A stretch of DNA of 64,000 nucleotides from positions 88,628,749 through 88,692,748 of the forward strand of contig NC_092344.1 in the NCBI RefSeq assembly GCF_963676685.1, written 5' to 3'. Position numbers and translations under genes: made by a program. Position 1 is the stretch's first letter. The number at the start of each line of letters is the position of its first letter. The DNA is from Mytilus edulis. Its lineage: Eukaryota > Mollusca > Bivalvia > Mytilida > Mytilidae. This document shows, piece after piece, positions 59,817 to 64,000 of this stretch. The notes beneath the pieces are model-generated. The model had not been told where the DNA came from. It was given only the letters and a program-made list of their open reading frames with translations, and did no database searches.

Positions 59817-62243
59817 CTGTAATCAAAAATAATAAGTATCATCTTATGTCTGACAATCAATTGTTTATCACATTTGATAATTCCCTGATAAAGATTCAAT
59901 GTGCACAACTTTTTTTTCATAAATGCAAAATAAATGTTTTGGTTTAGCTTTAAAAGTGGTAAACAATATCCCCATACTTCTTCTAAAAAAGTACTAATTA
60001 CACACTCCCACTTTACACACATTTACTACACTTCTTTAAACTGAATGTTAATCTTTTACTGACAGTTGGCCATGGATTTGTAAAGAATGTCTGATCTTAT
60101 TATTATAGAATGAAATTCAAAACAGTGTGGCTGTGGCCATTGATTGACACATTAAATTCATCCATTGACTGGGACAATTTAGGTGAACGTTTGTATGTAA
60201 CGACCACTGCTCACTATGTACTTTTTAAAGACACTTAAACTATGGGTCACCAAAGGTTCTCAACACCTTAATAAAGCAATTCGAAAAATTAATCAGAAAT
60301 AACACGATGTTTTGATTTATATCAATTATATAAATCAAAACATAAATGTTATTCCTTATTAATTTTTCGAATTATTTTATAATTAAAGGCGTTAAGAAAC
60401 CTTTGGTGACCCCACAGTTTAAATGTCTATCGTAGGTACGTCGTGAACAGTGGTCGTTACAGACAAACTTTCACGTAAATTGTCCCAGTCAATGGATGAA
60501 TTTAATGTGTCAATCAATGGCCACAGCCACACTGTTTTGAATTTCATTCTAAAACATTGTGTTTACTGTCTTGTTCTCTTATGATACAAAAGTTATGTTT
60601 ACCTTTTAAAAATAAAAAAATCTCTTATAAACATGAAAAAACACATACTATCATTTGTAATCTCCATCTTTTCATTATGACTAGCTATAACTATTATACT
60701 AATATTATAAAAACTAGCAAAATATAAAAACAAACAAATATATTCTATAAATCCCTTTTTAAATATTAGACTTCAATGAAAAATGGAGAAAATAAAAACA
60801 AATGAATCAATTGATTAGGTAACAAACTTGAAGCTGAAATGACTTATAATTCATTGAAGAATTTGTTATGTACAACTCAATTCAAATTTTATGTTAAAAG
60901 GTTATTTCAAAAATTTAACATAATATTCACCTATAACATGCATTAATGAAAATGGAATTCATTGCAAATATACAATAGAAATAAAAATACAAGATTTTTT
61001 TTAAGGTTGAACCGTTTATATACCACTGTTACCAAAATGTTTAAGAAATTATGTTTAATTATGAATGAAGGAAATGTTGTATATGTACATACAATGAGAC
61101 GACAAACAACCAACAAGCAAGCTGTAAGCCTTATTTTCTTAATCTTATAGTATTGACATCTGCAATAGCAACTAGATAAGAATCGTGCATAAATCATAGC
61201 TAATTGTGCTACAAAGATATTTATTAAATGTAAGGCTATTTTGTGACTACAAGTATCTGTCATATCTATAGATGCTGGAATGCATAAAACCAAAAAATCA
61301 AGAATGAAATGTCATAGCGATATACCCCCCTGTTGTATCAATGAGGAATTAAATTAAGTGTAAAAATGCATTAATGTGGTATAATAGTCAAAATCTTAAT
61401 ATAAAGGGACATTAGCATTTTTGGTCCAATCATAAATGCCAGTGAATTAATGAAATACTAATTCACTTTTAACAGCCATTTTGGTTCAATTTTGTCAAAA
61501 TAAGTTAAGAAACTTCACTGATAAATTATTAACTTGCAAGAGAATATTCGATCATATTGAATCCATATTCATGTAAATCAAATATGAGAATTTAAGTCAT
61601 ATCAGTGAACATGAATTTGACAGCTAATTAAAGAATTAACTTTATGTTTTCAACACCAGACATTAGTTGTTATATGCCAGTTAAAATATAATGTTTTTTT
61701 AGTCTTGAGTATAATTGGCATATATACATGATATAAGGTTAAATATGTAAATAACCATGCAGAAATGCTGCCTGTCGAAGCATAGTCAAGATTATATCAA
61801 TCTTACCTGTTAGTGAAATCTGTTCACCTAACACAAAAAAATCCACAAATGAATTTTAAGAAAATTATCAGAAAAAAACCCCCTATCATTTTAAAAACCC
61901 ACAGTGAACATTGAAACAGAAACTCTTCTTCACAATGTCTACTCAGTTAAATTATTGTTGTTTTCCATTGAAAGCCATTTTAGCTTCCATTTTACAGATA
62001 TGAAGTTTAGCTATGCAAATCTCATACAACTCAAATAGATTGGAACCAAACAATAAAATTGCTTTATAACATGTACTATTGTGTATTTAAGATTTTGTAA
62101 GCATGGGATAATTTTACAGTATTACTGTCCTTTGCCTATAGTCACTCTGTATGTTTTTAAGCTTGCACATAGTCTTAACAAAAACTTTGTGTGTAATATT
62201 CTACATATAAACTGTGGTTAATTACAACCAAACAAAGACTTAC
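59817..62243 (-). other. Intron of the right-hand gene
   Basis: Contains the foldback MITE 60108-60549. A 21-bp segment with perfect splice borders (61806-61826: ...gtgttag / gtaaga) could be a microexon, but in phase 0 it introduces a TAA. Confidence 0.5.
60108..60549. mobile_element. 442 bp foldback MITE, TA-flanked (best copy)
   Basis: GAATGAAATTCAAAACAGTG... with its exact mirror at the right end; the arms pair over about 200 bp around a short centre at about 60330. TA at 60106-60107 and 60550-60551. Copies in units A, B and C and at 49879. Confidence 0.92.
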
Positions 62244-62291
62244 TTTCATACTGCTTGGTGACTTGTCATTTATTTCAACCAAGTTTGAGCA
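62244..62291 (-). CDS. Penultimate exon of the right-hand gene
   Basis: Acceptor ...tttttttcag before 62291, donor gtaagt at 62243; 48 bp, phase 0 at both ends; CSNLVEINDKSPSSMK. Good polypyrimidine tract and consensus donor. Confidence 0.55.
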
Positions 62292-62389
62292 CTGAAAAAA
62301 AACCCAGAAAAAATATCATTTCACTGATCAAATATGTGACTGCAAAATGACAGGGAAAGCAGATTTATTGTATATTTATTCGTTTCATG

Positions 62390-63460
62390 TTAATCAGGGG
62401 CAATATCTTCTGAAGGGAATAAGTGATATTAATAAAATTCTTAAGGGTTCCGCGGAACCCAGTGTCTCGCCTACTTATGCTGTTAATTGCAGGCTCAACA
62501 AAAGAGGAATAAAATCAATAAAAATATTCCTCTTGATACTATCTTATGATTCTAGGAAGCTTCTGTCCAAGTTTGGTAAAAATACAGTATGTTTTGAAAA
62601 CTTTAACTGCAGACTGTCTGTAACGTAAACTGGTCCATTTATAAGTAAAATACAGATACACAGGTACAAAATTTTTTACAAAATTTTCTTAAAGATACTA
62701 GCTTTTGATCATAAACAAGCTTCTGTCCAAGTTTGGTACAGGTCCAAAATAGTATAAGAAAGTTATTAAAATTTTAAAAACTTTAACCACAGAGTGAATG
62801 CGTTGTTTTCTTGCAGAAAATCTAAGTCCATTTAAAAGTAAAATGCACAAAAAAATGGATTTATTTGTTAACAAAATTTACTTCTGCATACTATGTTATG
62901 ATCATAAAAAAGCTATTGTCTAAGTTTGGTACAAACCCAGGATAGTTTTAAGAAAGTTATTAAAATTTCAAAAACTTTAACCACAGAGTGAATGTTGTTT
63001 CCTGGCAGAAAAACTAAGTCCATTTTAAAGTAAAATATGGAAAAAATGGAATTTTATTTTTCCAAAATTTCCTTCTTCATACTATCTTATGATCATAAAC
63101 AAGCTTCTGTATAAGTTTGGTACAAATACAGTATAGTTTAAGTTATTAAAATTTCAAAAACTTTAACCACAGAGTGAATGTAATGTTTCCTGGCAGAAAA
63201 ACTAAGTCCATTTATAAGTAAAATACGGAAAAAATGGAATTCTATTTTCACAAAATTTACTTCTGCACACTATGTTATGAACATAAACAAGCTTCTGTCC
63301 AAGTTTGGTAGAAATCCAGTTTAGTTTAAGAAAGTTATTAAAATTTCAAAAACTTTAACCACAGAGTGAATATTTGTTGACGCCGCCGACGACGCCGACG
63401 CCGACGGAATGTAGGATCGCTATGTCTCGCTTTTTCGACTAAAGTCGAAGGCTCGACAAA
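62390..63460 (+). repeat. ~190 bp tandem repeat in intron, with 'cgccgacg' end
   Basis: 'aagcttctgtccaagtttgg' or a variant at 62557, 62717, 62910, 63101 and 63289, each followed by 'aaaactttaaccacagagtg'. The 3' end is a GC-rich 'gacgccgacgccgacgga' and 'tcgactaaagtcgaaggctc' palindrome; the 5' side has 'ggttccgcggaaccc'. It has the layout of a complete dispersed element with internal tandem repeats. Confidence 0.82.
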
Positions 63461-63910
63461 AATTCACAAGAAGTGACATATCAAAATTGAAAAAGAATTG
63501 GTTGAAGCATAACTTATCATTATCTAATCAATTATTGACCAAAAGTTTTGAACAGCAAAAGCGTTTTATTTTTTTTGGAAAACCTGGTTAATAATGGAAT
63601 ACTATAAATCTTTCATCAATAGACTAAGACACAAAAGATATGACAGTTAAACTTTTCAATTTCAATAAAATACCCAACATTACTGAAAATTATATGCAAA
63701 ATCCCCAAAAATCTAAATTTCTTGGATAAAAAAAAAAATGGAAATGAATAGCATAACTCAAAATTTTTCAGGGGTTTCCAGTCACACAATACTTTTATTG
63801 ACAGACCTAGAATGTAGAACATCGCTGTTTCTTATTTCTTATTGTAAGAGGAAACTACAGATTTAAAAAAAAACAAAAAACATCTAAATCAATCAGACAT
63901 TTTACAATAC

Positions 63911-64000
63911 CTGTCCTCCATTTTTCTTGGTTGTTGATTTTGACACACTATTGTTAAACACAGGTGATTCTGTTATACTACTGTAGGATGAGAGTTGACT
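63911..64000 (-). CDS. Partial exon of the right-hand gene, open at the window edge
   Basis: Donor gtattg at 63910. The only open frame is 30 codons to the edge, ending in phase 0: SQLSSYSSITESPVFNNS to KSTTKKNGGQ. Ser/Thr-rich and probably disordered. The gene continues beyond 64000. Confidence 0.5.

Overview
The window reads as nuclear DNA of an animal and, from the style of its repeats, most likely a marine bivalve of the Mytilus type. That species call is inference from repeat recognition. It is AT-rich, intron-bearing and dominated by transposable elements, with few protein-coding exons and no bacterial-style operons.

Left part (1-17.4 kb): decayed repeats, then a 5'-truncated, broken LINE (about 3.15-12.6 kb). 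A 6.8 kb DNA transposon (4977-11777) is nested in the LINE. It has inverted termini of about 205 bp, a TA target duplication, a plus-strand DDE transposase and a divergent minus-strand gene for a SAM-like/zinc-binding accessory protein. Deleting the transposon and one TA restores the LINE reading frame across the junction. A 3' fragment of a Penelope-like element, a degenerate 0.9 kb element and three tandem 350-360 bp monomers follow.

Middle part (17.4-48.4 kb): one minus-strand gene can be assembled from seven exons with matching splice phases (31305 down to 17394). It encodes a secreted protein with a signal peptide, a Cys-rich exon, a complete ten-cysteine Ly6/uPAR domain, two ShK-like domains and a P/T-rich heptad tail. 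Its 5' half (TATA-like promoter, exons 1-3 and part of intron 3) lies in a tandem array. Copy A (22851-33463) is joined to exons 4-7. Copy B (33464-43021) keeps promoter and exons 1-3. Copy C (43022-48394) keeps only exon 2. The copies carry different insertions: a Penelope-like element in A and a foldback MITE in B. Exons 4-7 sit between two inverted satellite arrays.

Right part (48.4-64 kb): a tRNA-headed SINE flanked by 112 bp direct repeats, a 2.3 kb 19-bp-period array, MITEs with TA, TTA and TTAA target duplications, and three more tandem repeats. At the right edge are the last three exons of an unrecognised minus-strand gene (64000 down to 59688) that continues outside the window.
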